A stretch of DNA of 10,634 nucleotides from Sulfuritalea sp. (GCA_021738105.1 JAIPCS010000118.1:1-10634); one strand, 5' to 3'; counted from the stretch's first letter, positions 1 through 7,361 are shown. Notes: generated from the letters alone by a model not told the origin. Translations and numbers: made by a program.

Positions 1-544
1 CACGACCCTGGCCGATCATGCGCGGCACCATGGCGCAGGCACCCATGTCGCAACCGGCAAGGCCGACACGCGCGAACAGAAATGCCGTTTTGGCGCGCGC
101 GGTACCCAGACGCATATCCGAGCCCAGCGCCAGCAGAGCGCCGGCCCCGGCGCAAATGCCGTCGATAGCTGCAATGATCGGCTGCGGGCAGGCGCGCATG
201 GCTTTGACCACGTCGCCGGTCATCCGCGTGAACGTCAGCAAGCCCGGCATGTCGAGTTGCGTCAACGGCCCGATGATGTCGTGCACATCGCCACCGGAAC
301 AGAAGTTGCCACCCTCACCGCTGAGGACCACCGCCTTGACGTCGTCCGCATAGACCAGATTGCGGAACAGATCACGCAACTCGGCATAGGACTCAAAAGT
401 CAGCGGATTCTTGCGCTCGGGGCGATTCAGGTTGACCAGTGCCACAGTGCCTTCCACGCGATAGCTGAAATGGCGGGCCTCGTACGATCGCAGATTCTGC
501 CGATTGCCCGGCAACTCCTGCGGATTTCCCGGAAGGTGTTTCAT
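1..544 (-). CDS. Crotonase-fold (enoyl-CoA hydratase/isomerase family) protein, partial at window start
   Basis: Only the first 181 codons are present; the C-terminus lies beyond position 1. The ATG at 544-542 follows a clear GGAG (554-551) with a 6-base spacer. After a polar N-terminal tail of about 30 residues comes a crotonase core: [10 protein letters not shown] (39-48), the first oxyanion loop GGNFCSGGD (78-86), [21 protein letters not shown] (start 123) and [12 protein letters not shown] (160-171). The fold acts on acyl-CoA thioesters and stabilises an enolate oxyanion. Aligned with classical enoyl-CoA hydratases, the two catalytic glutamates are replaced by Leu137 and Phe157, so simple hydration is doubtful. 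Asp166 sits in a region where MenB-like members carry a functional aspartate. It is last in the visible minus-strand operon, 23 bases after the dehydrogenase stop. I infer a role in ring opening or later breakdown of the CoA-bound aromatic product. Family assignment is firm; the reaction is not. Confidence 0.88.
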   Translation of the reverse strand, partial: MKHLPGNPQELPGNRQNLRSYEARHFSYRVEGTVALVNLNRPERKNPLTFESYAELRDLFRNLVYADDVKAVVLSGEGGNFCSGGDVHDIIGPLTQLDMPGLLTFTRMTGDVVKAMRACPQPIIAAIDGICAGAGALLALGSDMRLGTARAKTAFLFARVGLAGCDMGACAMVPRMIGQGR

Positions 545-567
545 CTGTGTCTCCTCACATGACTTCT

Positions 568-1347
568 TTACATAACTTCGCCGCCGGCCACGGCGATGGA
601 TTGTCCATTGATGCTGGCGGCAGCTTCACCGCACATCCAAAGCACCGCATCGGCCACTTCCTGCGGTGTCACCAGTCGTCGCATCGGATTGCCACTGGCC
701 AACTCGGTACGTGCCTCGTCCTCGCTGCGACCGGTCTTGGCGACAATGTTGGCCACCGCACCTTTTACAATATCGGTTTCCGTATAGCCGGGGCACACCG
801 CATTTACGGTAATGCCCTTGGCGGCGTACTCCAGAGCGAGGGCGCGCGTCAGGCCGATAACGCCGTGCTTGGCAGCGCAGTAGGCCGACACATAGGCATA
901 GCCGACCAGTCCCGCAGTACTCGCAATATTGACTATCCGGCCCCAGCCAGCTGAAGTCATGTCAGGCATGGCTGCCTGGATGCAGTGAAAAACGCCACCA
1001 AGATTTACGTCCAGCATGCGCTGAAACATGTCGGCATCGGTCCGATGAAACGGTGCACTTTCCGCCTGTCCGGCATTGTTAATCAGTATGGCGATCGGGC
1101 CGAAGTTGGCTCGAGCCTCAGCCATTCCCCCAGCCACCGAGTCTGGATCGGATACGTCCATGACGACTGCACGACAACGATCGCCATTTTCAATCTGCGC
1201 GACCATTGCAGTCAGGGTGCCCTGATCGCGCCCCGTAATCGTGACGCGGTGACCCGCCGCGACAAGTGCTGCGGCAATGGCGGCGCCAATACCGCGGCCA
1301 CCACCGGTCACCAGCGCATGTCTAACCGGGCTGGCGCCGGAACTCAC
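568..1347 (-). CDS. Short-chain dehydrogenase/reductase (SDR), probably a 3-hydroxyacyl-CoA-type dehydrogenase
   Basis: A 259-residue protein of normal classical-SDR length. Visible landmarks are the nucleotide-binding TGGGRGIG (14-21), NNAG (90-93), Asn115, catalytic Ser143 in IVNIAST, and Tyr156/Lys160 in YCAAK, followed by the usual PG motif in [11 protein letters not shown]. All four catalytic residues are present, so it should be an active NAD(P)-dependent oxidoreductase. I chose the GTG at 1347-1345 because it overlaps the upstream TGA stop as GTGA and gives the expected N-terminus. The frame stays open to an ATG at 1506, but that would add about 53 residues read from inside the neighbouring gene. 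There is no good ribosome binding site, so translational coupling to the flavoenzyme gene is likely. The operon suggests it oxidises or reduces a hydroxy/oxo group on a CoA-bound ring or ring-opened intermediate; the substrate is inferred only. Confidence 0.9.
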   Translation of the reverse strand: MSSGASPVRHALVTGGGRGIGAAIAAALVAAGHRVTITGRDQGTLTAMVAQIENGDRCRAVVMDVSDPDSVAGGMAEARANFGPIAILINNAGQAESAPFHRTDADMFQRMLDVNLGGVFHCIQAAMPDMTSAGWGRIVNIASTAGLVGYAYVSAYCAAKHGVIGLTRALALEYAAKGITVNAVCPGYTETDIVKGAVANIVAKTGRSEDEARTELASGNPMRRLVTPQEVADAVLWMCGEAAASINGQSIAVAGGEVM

Positions 1348-3647
1348 GCATTCAGCGCGAGTTGAGCCGCGCGCTCCAGATTGCGTTCGAGTTGCACTTT
1401 TCCGCCCGCATATTGCCTGGGCCAGGCGATATCGGCATAACCCTGTTCGGCCGCCGCGTGCAGGGTCCAGGCTGCATCGGCGAGATGCGGTCGTGCCAGC
1501 GCGCAAAGATCGGCACGGCCGGCGGCGATAATGGTATTGACGTGATCGGCTTCGAAGATGTTGCCGACCGCAATGGTCGGGACATCAAGCTCGTTGCGAA
1601 TCTGATCGGAGAACGGTACCTGGAACATGCGTCCATACACCGGCGCCTCTTCCTTGCTGACCTGACCCGAAGAAACATGAATGATGTCGGCGCCCGCGTC
1701 TTTGAACAAACGGGATACGTCCACCGAATCGTCCGGCGTAACACCTCCGGCCACCCAGTCGTGGGCCGAAATCCGCACCGACATCGGCTTTCCGGGCGGC
1801 CATATTTCACGCATTGCCCTAAACACCTCGAGCGGATAGCGGCAACGATTTTCCAGACTGCCGCCGTATTCGTCATTGCGTTGATTCGTCAGCGGCGAAA
1901 TGAAGGACGACATCAGATAGCCGTGCGCCGCATGAAACTCGATCATGTCAAAGTCGGCGCTGGCAGCACGGCTCGTTGCCGCCAGAAAATCGGCCTTGAC
2001 TCGATCCATGTCGGCCCGATTCATTGCCTTCGGCGTCTGCGATGTGCCCGGGATATAGGGCAGCGGCGAAGGAGCGATCAGCGACCAGGCACCCGACTGC
2101 AAGGGCATGTCGATGGCGTCCCAGGCCAGCCGGGTGGAACCCTTGCGTCCAGCGTGACCGATCTGCATCGAAATCTTGGTGTCGCCGTTGGCATGAACAT
2201 AGGCAACAATGCGCTTCCAGGCATCCATCTGTCCATCGTTCCAGACACCGGTGCATCCGGGCGTAATGCGCGCATCGGGGGAGACACAGGTCATTTCGGT
2301 GACGATCAGCGCCGCCCCGCCCATGCCGCGACTGCCGTAGTGCACCAGATGGAAATCTCCGGGCATGCCTTCTTGCGCGGAGTACATGCACATCGGCGAC
2401 ACGACGACGCGATTGCTCAGTGTCATTTCGCGCAGTTTGAAGGGGGTAAACATCGGTGGCACCGGCACCGCCGCCTTGGCTACGGTCAGCCCGCATCGGG
2501 CCGCAAACCAGCGATCGAAATCGTCTGTGTAGGCCGAGTCGCGCAACTTCTGGTTGCCGTGACCGACGCGCTGACTACCGGTCAGCACGGCGAAGGCAAA
2601 CTGCTCCGGCTCCATGCCGACATAGCGCTCGACATCCTCGAACCAGGTCATGCGATTGCGCGCAGCACTTTGAAGTTTGAGTGCTTCGATCTCGCGCTCA
2701 GACTGATAGCGGGCCAGTCGCGTCGGCACATCGCCTTCCGTGCTGCTCATTACCTTGACCAGTGCCGCCGCGTCTTCCATTGCCAATTTGGTACCTGAAC
2801 CAATGGTGAAGTGCGCCGTATGCGCCGCGTCGCCCAACAGTACGATGTTGTCCTTGTACCAGCGCTCGCAAAGCACGCGATTGAACTTCAGCCAGACCGC
2901 CGATCCGCGCAAGTGAGTCGCATTGGATATCAACTTGCTGCCATCGAGCAAATCTGCAAAAAGCTCCTCGCAGAAAGCAATCGACTGGTCGGGCTCCATC
3001 TTGTCGATACCGGCCTTGTGCCAGGTTTCTTCCGGCGTTTCGACAATGAAAGTCGCCCACTCTTCGTTGAACTGATAGGCGTGGAGATTGAACCAGCCAT
3101 GCTCGGTTTGTTTGAAGGCAAAGGTGAACGCATCCAGCTTTTTCTTGGTACCCAGCCAGATGAAGCGGCACTTGCGCACGTCGATGCGCGGATTGAAATG
3201 GCCCTCGTGCTTTTTTCGAGTGGTTGAATTCACGCCATCGGAACCGATGACCAGATCGTATTCCCTGGAGTAATCGTCCGGATCCCTGAATTCGGTCTCG
3301 AATTGCAGCTTGACCCCCAGTTCGAGAGCGCGCGCCTGAAAAATCTGTAGCAGTTTCAACCGTCCAATGCCGCAAAAACCGTGACCGCCCGAGACGATTC
3401 GACGCTCCTTGAAGAATACGTCTACGTTGTCCCAGTGGTGGAAATTGCGCTCGATTTCCTCGACCACCTTTGGGTCATCCTGACGAAAACCATCCATCGT
3501 CTTGTCCGAAAACACGATTCCCCAGCCAAAGGTACTATCTGCCTTGTTGCGCTCGATCACGGCGATGTCGCAGGCCGGATTGGCCTTCTTCATCAGAATC
3601 GAAAAATACAGACCGGCGGGACCCCCGCCCAGGCAAACGATGCGCAT
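1344..3647 (-). CDS. Bifunctional FAD monooxygenase / Old Yellow Enzyme fusion (2-aminobenzoyl-CoA monooxygenase/reductase or salicylyl-CoA 5-hydroxylase family)
   Basis: A 767-residue two-domain flavoprotein. Residues 1 to about 390 are a group A aromatic hydroxylase: dinucleotide-binding GGGPAG (7-12), DLVIGSDGVNS (131-141) and the FAD ribityl motif GDAAH (272-276). Residues from about 398 are a YqjM-like Old Yellow Enzyme: SPMCMYSA (417-424), QIGHAGRKGS (495-504), the substrate-binding pair in HAAHGY (His572, His575, Tyr577), DEYGGSLENR (592-601) and ARPHLAD (718-724). This fusion is characteristic of the Azoarcus evansii enzyme that hydroxylates 2-aminobenzoyl-CoA at C5 and reduces the ring without aromatic cleavage. 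Relatives are annotated as salicylyl-CoA 5-hydroxylases. Sequence alone does not separate the two substrates. It is a soluble cytoplasmic enzyme using O2 and NAD(P)H. The ATG at 3647 has a strong AAGGAGA with GGAG 6 bases upstream, and a consensus promoter lies just before it. It is the first gene of the operon. Confidence 0.93.
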   Translation of the reverse strand: MRIVCLGGGPAGLYFSILMKKANPACDIAVIERNKADSTFGWGIVFSDKTMDGFRQDDPKVVEEIERNFHHWDNVDVFFKERRIVSGGHGFCGIGRLKLLQIFQARALELGVKLQFETEFRDPDDYSREYDLVIGSDGVNSTTRKKHEGHFNPRIDVRKCRFIWLGTKKKLDAFTFAFKQTEHGWFNLHAYQFNEEWATFIVETPEETWHKAGIDKMEPDQSIAFCEELFADLLDGSKLISNATHLRGSAVWLKFNRVLCERWYKDNIVLLGDAAHTAHFTIGSGTKLAMEDAAALVKVMSSTEGDVPTRLARYQSEREIEALKLQSAARNRMTWFEDVERYVGMEPEQFAFAVLTGSQRVGHGNQKLRDSAYTDDFDRWFAARCGLTVAKAAVPVPPMFTPFKLREMTLSNRVVVSPMCMYSAQEGMPGDFHLVHYGSRGMGGAALIVTEMTCVSPDARITPGCTGVWNDGQMDAWKRIVAYVHANGDTKISMQIGHAGRKGSTRLAWDAIDMPLQSGAWSLIAPSPLPYIPGTSQTPKAMNRADMDRVKADFLAATSRAASADFDMIEFHAAHGYLMSSFISPLTNQRNDEYGGSLENRCRYPLEVFRAMREIWPPGKPMSVRISAHDWVAGGVTPDDSVDVSRLFKDAGADIIHVSSGQVSKEEAPVYGRMFQVPFSDQIRNELDVPTIAVGNIFEADHVNTIIAAGRADLCALARPHLADAAWTLHAAAEQGYADIAWPRQYAGGKVQLERNLERAAQLALNA

Positions 3648-3687
3648 GTATGTCTCCTTGGATCGCTTATATATCTACAATGTGAAT

Positions 3688-3717
3688 ATTATAGGTCTAA
3701 AGCTTTTTAGCTGTCAA
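3688..3717 (-). promoter_or_regulatory. Consensus sigma-70-type promoter of the aromatic acyl-CoA operon
   Basis: On the minus strand TTGACA (3717-3712) and TATAAT (3693-3688) are both perfect matches to the housekeeping consensus, 18 bases apart. Transcription would begin near 3681, giving a leader of about 34 bases that includes the AAGGAGA ribosome binding site (3659-3653). The surrounding 80 bases are far more AT-rich than the genes on either side. A promoter this close to consensus for a catabolic operon suggests that expression is limited by a repressor; the palindrome in the spacer is a candidate site. The start site is predicted, not measured. Confidence 0.75.
3697..3710. repeat. Inverted repeat CTAAA-AAGC-TTTAG inside the promoter spacer
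   Basis: CTAAAAAGCTTTAG on the minus strand has perfect 5-base arms around a 4-base centre and contains the self-complementary AAAGCTTT. It lies wholly between the -35 and -10 hexamers, a classic position for repressor binding. MarR- or TetR-type regulators often control such CoA-dependent aromatic operons, but no regulator gene is visible here, so the operator role is inferred. Confidence 0.4.
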
Positions 3718-3731
3718 CAATATTCAACAAT
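3712..3731. repeat. Two tandem 10-base units next to the -35 box
   Basis: TGTCAACAAT (3712-3721) is followed directly by ATTCAACAAT (3722-3731), identical at the last eight positions. The first unit contains the -35 hexamer read on the minus strand. A 10-base period places both copies on the same helix face, as for a regulator binding in tandem. It could also be chance in an AT-rich stretch. Confidence 0.35.
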
Positions 3732-3863
3732 TCGCCATTGCTTGTCAGAACGCGTCATCTTGATCATGGCACCAAAAGTGTCGCTGAAGTTGATCGAATA
3801 CAATACCGCCCCATCACAGTTTTCTGACCCGCCCTCTGCACCGTGCAAGCAATTCAAACTTAA

Positions 3864-4931
3864 ATGAGAACTCTCTTTGTCACTGGTGGCGCCGGATTTA
3901 TTGGTTCAGCGCTGATCCGCCTGTTGATCGCAGACAGCGACTGGCGCGTCGTCAATATAGACAAACTGACCTACGCCGGGAACCTTGAGTCACTGGCTGA
4001 ACTGGCTGATAACCCGCTCCATGTATTCAGTCGCAGCGACATATGCGACCGGGCGGCACTGGACACGCTTTTTACCGAACATCAGCCCGCCGGTGTGATT
4101 CATCTGGCCGCCGAATCGCATGTCGACCGCTCTATCCACGGGCCGGGCGACTTCATCGAAACCAATATCAGCGGCACCTACACCCTGCTAGAGGCCGCCC
4201 GTGCCTACTGGTCTTCACTTGACGCAGCCGACAAGGTGGCGTTTCGTTTCCATCATGTATCGACCGACGAGGTCTTTGGCTCGCTGGGCGACACGGGCCT
4301 GTTTGTTGAAGCCAGCCCCTATCAACCGAACTCCCCTTACTCGGCATCCAAGGCGGCATCCGATCATCTGGTGCGTGCCTGGCATCACACCTACGGCCTG
4401 CCCACACTGATTACCAACTGCTCGAACAATTACGGCCCCTGCCAGTTTCCCGAAAAATTGATCCCTCTGATGATCCACAACGCCGTCTCGGACAAGCCCC
4501 TGCCGATTTACGGCAAAGGCGACAACGTCCGCGACTGGCTGTATGTCGATGACCATGCGCACGCCCTCCGCCTGGTCTTCGAAAGCGGTGTTATTGGTGA
4601 GACCTACAATATCGGGGGTCACAATGAAAAGACCAATCTCGAAGTCGTCGATACCCTGTGCGTGCTGCTCGACGAATTGAAGCCGCGCCATGACGGACTC
4701 AGCTACCGCGCCCAGAAGATCACGGTTGCCGACCGCCCCGGTCACGACAAACGCTACGCCATTGATGCGACGAAGATCGAACGCGAACTGGGCTGGACAC
4801 CGCAGGAAACGTTCGAGTCCGGCATGAGGAAAACGGTGCGCTGGTATCTGGACAACCCGGCCTGGGTTGCCCACGTGGTTTCCGGTGAATACCGGCAGTG
4901 GATGGATCGCAATTACGGAGATCGCACATGA
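3864..4931 (+). CDS. rmlB: dTDP-glucose 4,6-dehydratase
   Basis: A 355-residue extended SDR, full length for the family. It converts dTDP-D-glucose to dTDP-4-keto-6-deoxy-D-glucose with a tightly bound NAD+, the second step of dTDP-L-rhamnose synthesis in the cytoplasm. Visible motifs are the NAD-binding TGGAGFIG (7-14), [14 protein letters not shown] (31-44), [12 protein letters not shown] (80-91), the catalytic triad stretch STDEVFG (Thr134, Asp135, Glu136), YSASK (Tyr159, Lys163), NCSNNYGP and [19 protein letters not shown]. The E. coli RfbB sequence, as I know it, matches along the whole length. The ATG at 3864 gives the standard N-terminus, but no good ribosome binding site precedes it. 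It opens an rmlBACD order, and its TGA overlaps the ATG of a 38-codon frame. Assignment is secure. Confidence 0.97.
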   Translation: MRTLFVTGGAGFIGSALIRLLIADSDWRVVNIDKLTYAGNLESLAELADNPLHVFSRSDICDRAALDTLFTEHQPAGVIHLAAESHVDRSIHGPGDFIETNISGTYTLLEAARAYWSSLDAADKVAFRFHHVSTDEVFGSLGDTGLFVEASPYQPNSPYSASKAASDHLVRAWHHTYGLPTLITNCSNNYGPCQFPEKLIPLMIHNAVSDKPLPIYGKGDNVRDWLYVDDHAHALRLVFESGVIGETYNIGGHNEKTNLEVVDTLCVLLDELKPRHDGLSYRAQKITVADRPGHDKRYAIDATKIERELGWTPQETFESGMRKTVRWYLDNPAWVAHVVSGEYRQWMDRNYGDRT

Positions 4932-5044
4932 GAGACCCGCACGGCCACCCGAAGGGGCGTCAGCCAAAACATGGAGCCGGGCTGCGGCGAACCACCGTTA
5001 TCCCCTGCCCTGGGCAGGGAGCTAGAGGGAGGGCTATCAGATGA
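4928..5044 (+). CDS. Possible 38-residue small ORF bridging rmlB and rmlA (doubtful)
   Basis: An ATG at 4928 overlaps the rmlB stop as ATGA, has GGAG (4917-4920) 7 bases upstream, and the frame ends in a TGA that overlaps the rmlA ATG, again as ATGA. That architecture matches translational coupling at both ends. Against a real gene, the peptide is Arg/Gly/Pro-rich and strongly basic, with no recognisable domain, signal peptide or membrane segment. It uses AGA (three times), AGG, CGA and GGA codons unlike its neighbours, and part of it lies in a GC-rich palindrome that looks like a dispersed repeat. It may simply be read-through that keeps ribosomes moving to rmlA, or chance. Confidence 0.25.
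   Translation: MRDPHGHPKGRQPKHGAGLRRTTVIPCPGQGARGRAIR
5001..5020. repeat. GC-rich palindrome in the rmlB-rmlA gap (REP-like)
   Basis: CCCTGCCC (5003-5010), a single T, then GGGCAGGG (5012-5019) form a perfect 8-base inverted repeat; in RNA the stem would lose its innermost pairs to make a loop. It is followed by AGCTAGAGGGAGGG. The general look resembles the short palindromic GC-rich repeats scattered between genes in many Proteobacteria. It could stabilise the upstream mRNA or affect rmlA translation. Copy number elsewhere in the genome cannot be judged from this window. Confidence 0.5.
5027..5033 (+). promoter_or_regulatory. Ribosome binding site of rmlA
   Basis: GGGAGGG contains GGAGG (5028-5032) 8 bases before the rmlA ATG, the best Shine-Dalgarno sequence in the plus-strand operon. 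It lies immediately downstream of the GC palindrome, and the CCCCT at 5002-5006 could pair with it instead of with its palindrome partner. Confidence 0.6.
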
Positions 5045-5925
5045 GTACCCGCGGCATCATCCTCGCCGGTGGCTCGGGCACCCGGCTGCATCCAGCCACC
5101 CTGGTTGTATCGAAGCAATTGCTGCCGATTTACGACAAGCCGATGATCTATTACCCGCTTACCACACTGATGCTGGCGGGTATCCGTGAAATCCTGCTGA
5201 TCTCGACGCCGCTGGATACGCCGCGCTTCGAACAACTGCTGGGCGACGGATCCCAATGGGGTCTCAATATCCAATACGCGGTACAGCCAAGCCCGGATGG
5301 TCTGGCACAGGCCTTCATCATCGGCCGTGAGTTCATCGACAATCATCCTTCGGCGCTGATTCTCGGCGACAACCTGTTCTACGGTCATTATTTCGCAAAT
5401 CAGTTGCAGCGAGCCGTAAAAGTCGGCGATGGCGCTACGGTGTTTGCCTATGCAGTCAGCGATCCTGAGCGATACGGTGTCGTCGAATTCGATTCGGAAG
5501 GGTCCGCCATCAGCATCGAGGAAAAACCCAAGCAGCCAAAGTCACGCTATGCCGTCACCGGCCTGTACTTCTACGACAATCAGGCCTGCGATATTGCCGC
5601 CGGACTAAAGCCCTCAGCGCGTGGTGAACTTGAAATCACCGATCTCAACCGGGCGTATTTAGAGAAAAAACAACTCAGGGTCGAAATCATGAGCCGAGGA
5701 ATCGCCTGGCTCGATACCGGAACTCACGAATCCTTATTGGAAGCCAGTCAGTTCATTGAAGTCATCGAGAAACGCCAGGGACTCAAGATCGCCTGCCCCG
5801 AGGAAGTGGCGTGGCGCAAAAAATGGATTGACGACGCACAACTGGCGAAATTGGCGGAACCTCTGGCAAAAAGTGGCTATGGACAGTACCTGGCCGCACT
5901 GCTGGAGAACGAGGTGAGAGGATGA
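5041..5925 (+). CDS. rmlA: Glucose-1-phosphate thymidylyltransferase
   Basis: A 294-residue nucleotidyltransferase of normal RmlA length. It joins dTTP and alpha-D-glucose-1-phosphate to give dTDP-glucose and pyrophosphate, the first and usually feedback-inhibited step (by dTDP-rhamnose) of the rhamnose pathway. Seen in sequence: the signature GGSGTRLHP (10-18), Lys25 in [11 protein letters not shown], the [10 protein letters not shown] substrate loop (83-92), metal-binding Asp110 in [12 protein letters not shown] (160-163), VTGLYFYDN and WLDTGTH with the second metal ligand Asp225. It matches E. coli RmlA along its length. The ATG at 5041 has a good GGAGG site. Its TGA overlaps the rmlC start as ATGA, so the two proteins are probably made together. 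It is separated from rmlB by a 109-base gap, unlike the tight junctions that follow. Confidence 0.97.
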   Translation: MSTRGIILAGGSGTRLHPATLVVSKQLLPIYDKPMIYYPLTTLMLAGIREILLISTPLDTPRFEQLLGDGSQWGLNIQYAVQPSPDGLAQAFIIGREFIDNHPSALILGDNLFYGHYFANQLQRAVKVGDGATVFAYAVSDPERYGVVEFDSEGSAISIEEKPKQPKSRYAVTGLYFYDNQACDIAAGLKPSARGELEITDLNRAYLEKKQLRVEIMSRGIAWLDTGTHESLLEASQFIEVIEKRQGLKIACPEEVAWRKKWIDDAQLAKLAEPLAKSGYGQYLAALLENEVRG

Positions 5926-6464
5926 AAGCGATTCCCACCGCGATCCCTGATGTACTGCTGCTCGAACCGAGGGTATTTGGCGACGAACGTGGCTACTTCT
6001 ACGAGAGCTGGAACAAGCGGACGTTTGCCGAACTGGGCATTGATGCCGAGTTTGTGCAGGACAATCATTCCAGGTCGCAGAGGAATGTGCTGCGCGGCCT
6101 GCACTACCAGATAGAACACGCTCAGGGCAAGCTGATCCGGGTCACCGCCGGATCGGTCTATGACGTCGCGGTGGATCTGCGGCGCTCCTCGCCCACCTTC
6201 GGCCAATGGGTCGGCTTCACGCTGTCGGCCGACGACAAACGCATGGCCTGGATTCCACCCGGCTTTGCCCACGGCTTTTGCGTCACGTCGGACTCCGCCG
6301 AATTTCTCTACAAGACCACGGACTACTGGAGCCCGGCGCATGAACGCACGCTGCTGTGGAACGATGCGCGGCTTGCGATTCCCTGGCCATTGACCGGGGA
6401 TCCGCTACTGGCCGCGAAGGACAAGACAGGACGGCCCTTCGGCGAGGCCGAAACCTTCGCATGA
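5922..6464 (+). CDS. rmlC: dTDP-4-dehydrorhamnose 3,5-epimerase
   Basis: A 180-residue cupin-fold protein, typical for RmlC, which usually acts as a dimer. It epimerises dTDP-4-keto-6-deoxyglucose at C3 and C5 to dTDP-4-keto-L-rhamnose, the third step. Recognisable features are [13 protein letters not shown] (19-31), QDNHSRS (46-52), the catalytic histidine His61 in VLRGLHYQ, the paired [19 protein letters not shown] strand region (69-87), IPPGFAHGF (111-119) and the tyrosine-containing FLYKTTDYW (128-136). The ATG at 5922 lies inside the rmlA stop (ATGA) and has GAGG 7 bases upstream. The stop overlaps the rmlD start in the same way. Nothing looks truncated or degenerate. Confidence 0.96.
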   Translation: MKAIPTAIPDVLLLEPRVFGDERGYFYESWNKRTFAELGIDAEFVQDNHSRSQRNVLRGLHYQIEHAQGKLIRVTAGSVYDVAVDLRRSSPTFGQWVGFTLSADDKRMAWIPPGFAHGFCVTSDSAEFLYKTTDYWSPAHERTLLWNDARLAIPWPLTGDPLLAAKDKTGRPFGEAETFA

Positions 6465-7339
6465 AGATTTTGCTGACCGGAAGTCGCGGCCAGCTCGGTC
6501 GTGAATTGAAAAGATCACTGGCGAGTCTGGGGGATCTGGTTGCCTGCGATCATCAGCAGCTCGATCTGTCCGATCCGGACATACTCAGATCCACCGTCCG
6601 CAGCATCGCTCCCGCACTGATTGTCAATGCCGCCGCCTATACCGCGGTAGACAAGGCGGAAACAGAACCTGAGATGGCAAACGCCGTCAATGCCGATGCA
6701 CCCGGCATCCTTGCCGAAGAAGCCAAAGCATTGGGCGCGCTGCTGATCCACTACTCGACCGACTACGTTTTTGATGGCGCGAAAGCCACGCCGTATTCAG
6801 AAGACGATGCGACCTCGCCACTGTCAGCCTATGGTCGCAGCAAACTGGACGGCGAGCAGGCAATCGCCGCCTCCACTTGCCGTCACCTGATTTTTCGCAC
6901 CAGTTGGGTGTTTGGCCTGCACGGCGCAAACTTCATGAAAACCATGTTGCGCCTGGGCCGCCGCAGTTGTGAGACGGGTGATGAGTTGCGTGTGATTGAC
7001 GACCAGTTTGGCGCCCCCACCTGGACTCGCCATCTGGCCGACGCAACTGCCATAGTTCTGGCTCGCAGAGAGGCACCGAACGGCCTTTATCATCTCACCG
7101 CTGCGGGCGAAACAAGCTGGCATGGCTACGCCGAAGCCATTTTCGCGGAAGCCCAAAAAGCGGGTTTAACCGAGACTTCACCCGTGGTTCGCCGTATCAC
7201 CAGCGCCGACTTTCCGCTGCCTGCTCGGCGGCCTACCAACTCAAAGCTGGATTGTTCGCGCTTTCAGCGTGATTTCGATTTGCAGCTTCCCGACTGGCGC
7301 AGCGGCCTGATTGACTGTCTTGCCGATGCCAGATTCTGA
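6461..7339 (+). CDS. rmlD: dTDP-4-dehydrorhamnose reductase
   Basis: A 292-residue SDR-type reductase of the RmlD family. It uses NAD(P)H to reduce dTDP-4-keto-L-rhamnose to dTDP-L-rhamnose, the donor for lipopolysaccharide, exopolysaccharide or glycoprotein rhamnosylation. Motifs seen are the N-terminal TGSRGQLG (6-13), the pathway-typical NAAAYTAVDKAE (56-67), HYSTDYVFDG (97-106), YGRSK with Tyr124 and Lys128, and RTSWVFG. The ATG at 6461 overlaps the rmlC TGA as ATGA and gives the standard start. The frame extends upstream to 6356 inside rmlC, but that adds non-homologous sequence and is rejected. It completes the four-step pathway; only 22 bases separate it from parE. Confidence 0.96.
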   Translation: MKILLTGSRGQLGRELKRSLASLGDLVACDHQQLDLSDPDILRSTVRSIAPALIVNAAAYTAVDKAETEPEMANAVNADAPGILAEEAKALGALLIHYSTDYVFDGAKATPYSEDDATSPLSAYGRSKLDGEQAIAASTCRHLIFRTSWVFGLHGANFMKTMLRLGRRSCETGDELRVIDDQFGAPTWTRHLADATAIVLARREAPNGLYHLTAAGETSWHGYAEAIFAEAQKAGLTETSPVVRRITSADFPLPARRPTNSKLDCSRFQRDFDLQLPDWRSGLIDCLADARF

Positions 7340-7361
7340 TTGACACTCTTAGAAATAGAAC

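Larger units (their letters stand above)
3648..3863. other. Divergent intergenic region between the aromatic operon and the rml operon
   Basis: 216 bases with no convincing gene. The left part is AT-rich and holds the minus-strand promoter and repeats described separately. The right part must contain or follow the start of rightward rml transcription. The best plus-strand -10 I can find is TACAAT (3799-3804), but it has no acceptable -35 at 16-18 bases, so a rightward promoter is only a weak suggestion. No Shine-Dalgarno sequence is visible in the last 20 bases before the rmlB ATG, and I see no clear terminator hairpin. Confidence 0.6.

Noticed and set aside
1362..2798. 478-codon plus-strand open frame opposite the flavoenzyme gene
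   Set aside because: It lies entirely antisense to a gene with many conserved motifs, has no recognisable domain and a composition typical of translated antisense of GC-rich coding DNA.
1344..3647. Flavoenzyme as two genes merged by a sequencing error
   Set aside because: The hydroxylase-Old Yellow Enzyme fusion is a known natural architecture and the linker near residues 385-400 reads cleanly in one frame.
3742..3770. TTGTCA (3742-3747) as the -35 of a rightward rml promoter
   Set aside because: No acceptable -10 lies 16-18 bases downstream; the region there reads TCATGGC.
6356..6460. Upstream extension of rmlD to an ATG at 6356
   Set aside because: It would overlap rmlC by more than 100 bases and add residues not found in RmlD; the ATGA overlap at 6461 gives the standard start.
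7340..7345. TTGACA just after rmlD as a parE promoter
   Set aside because: The position 17 bases downstream reads TGGCCG, inside the parE start, with no -10 box and no room for a leader.
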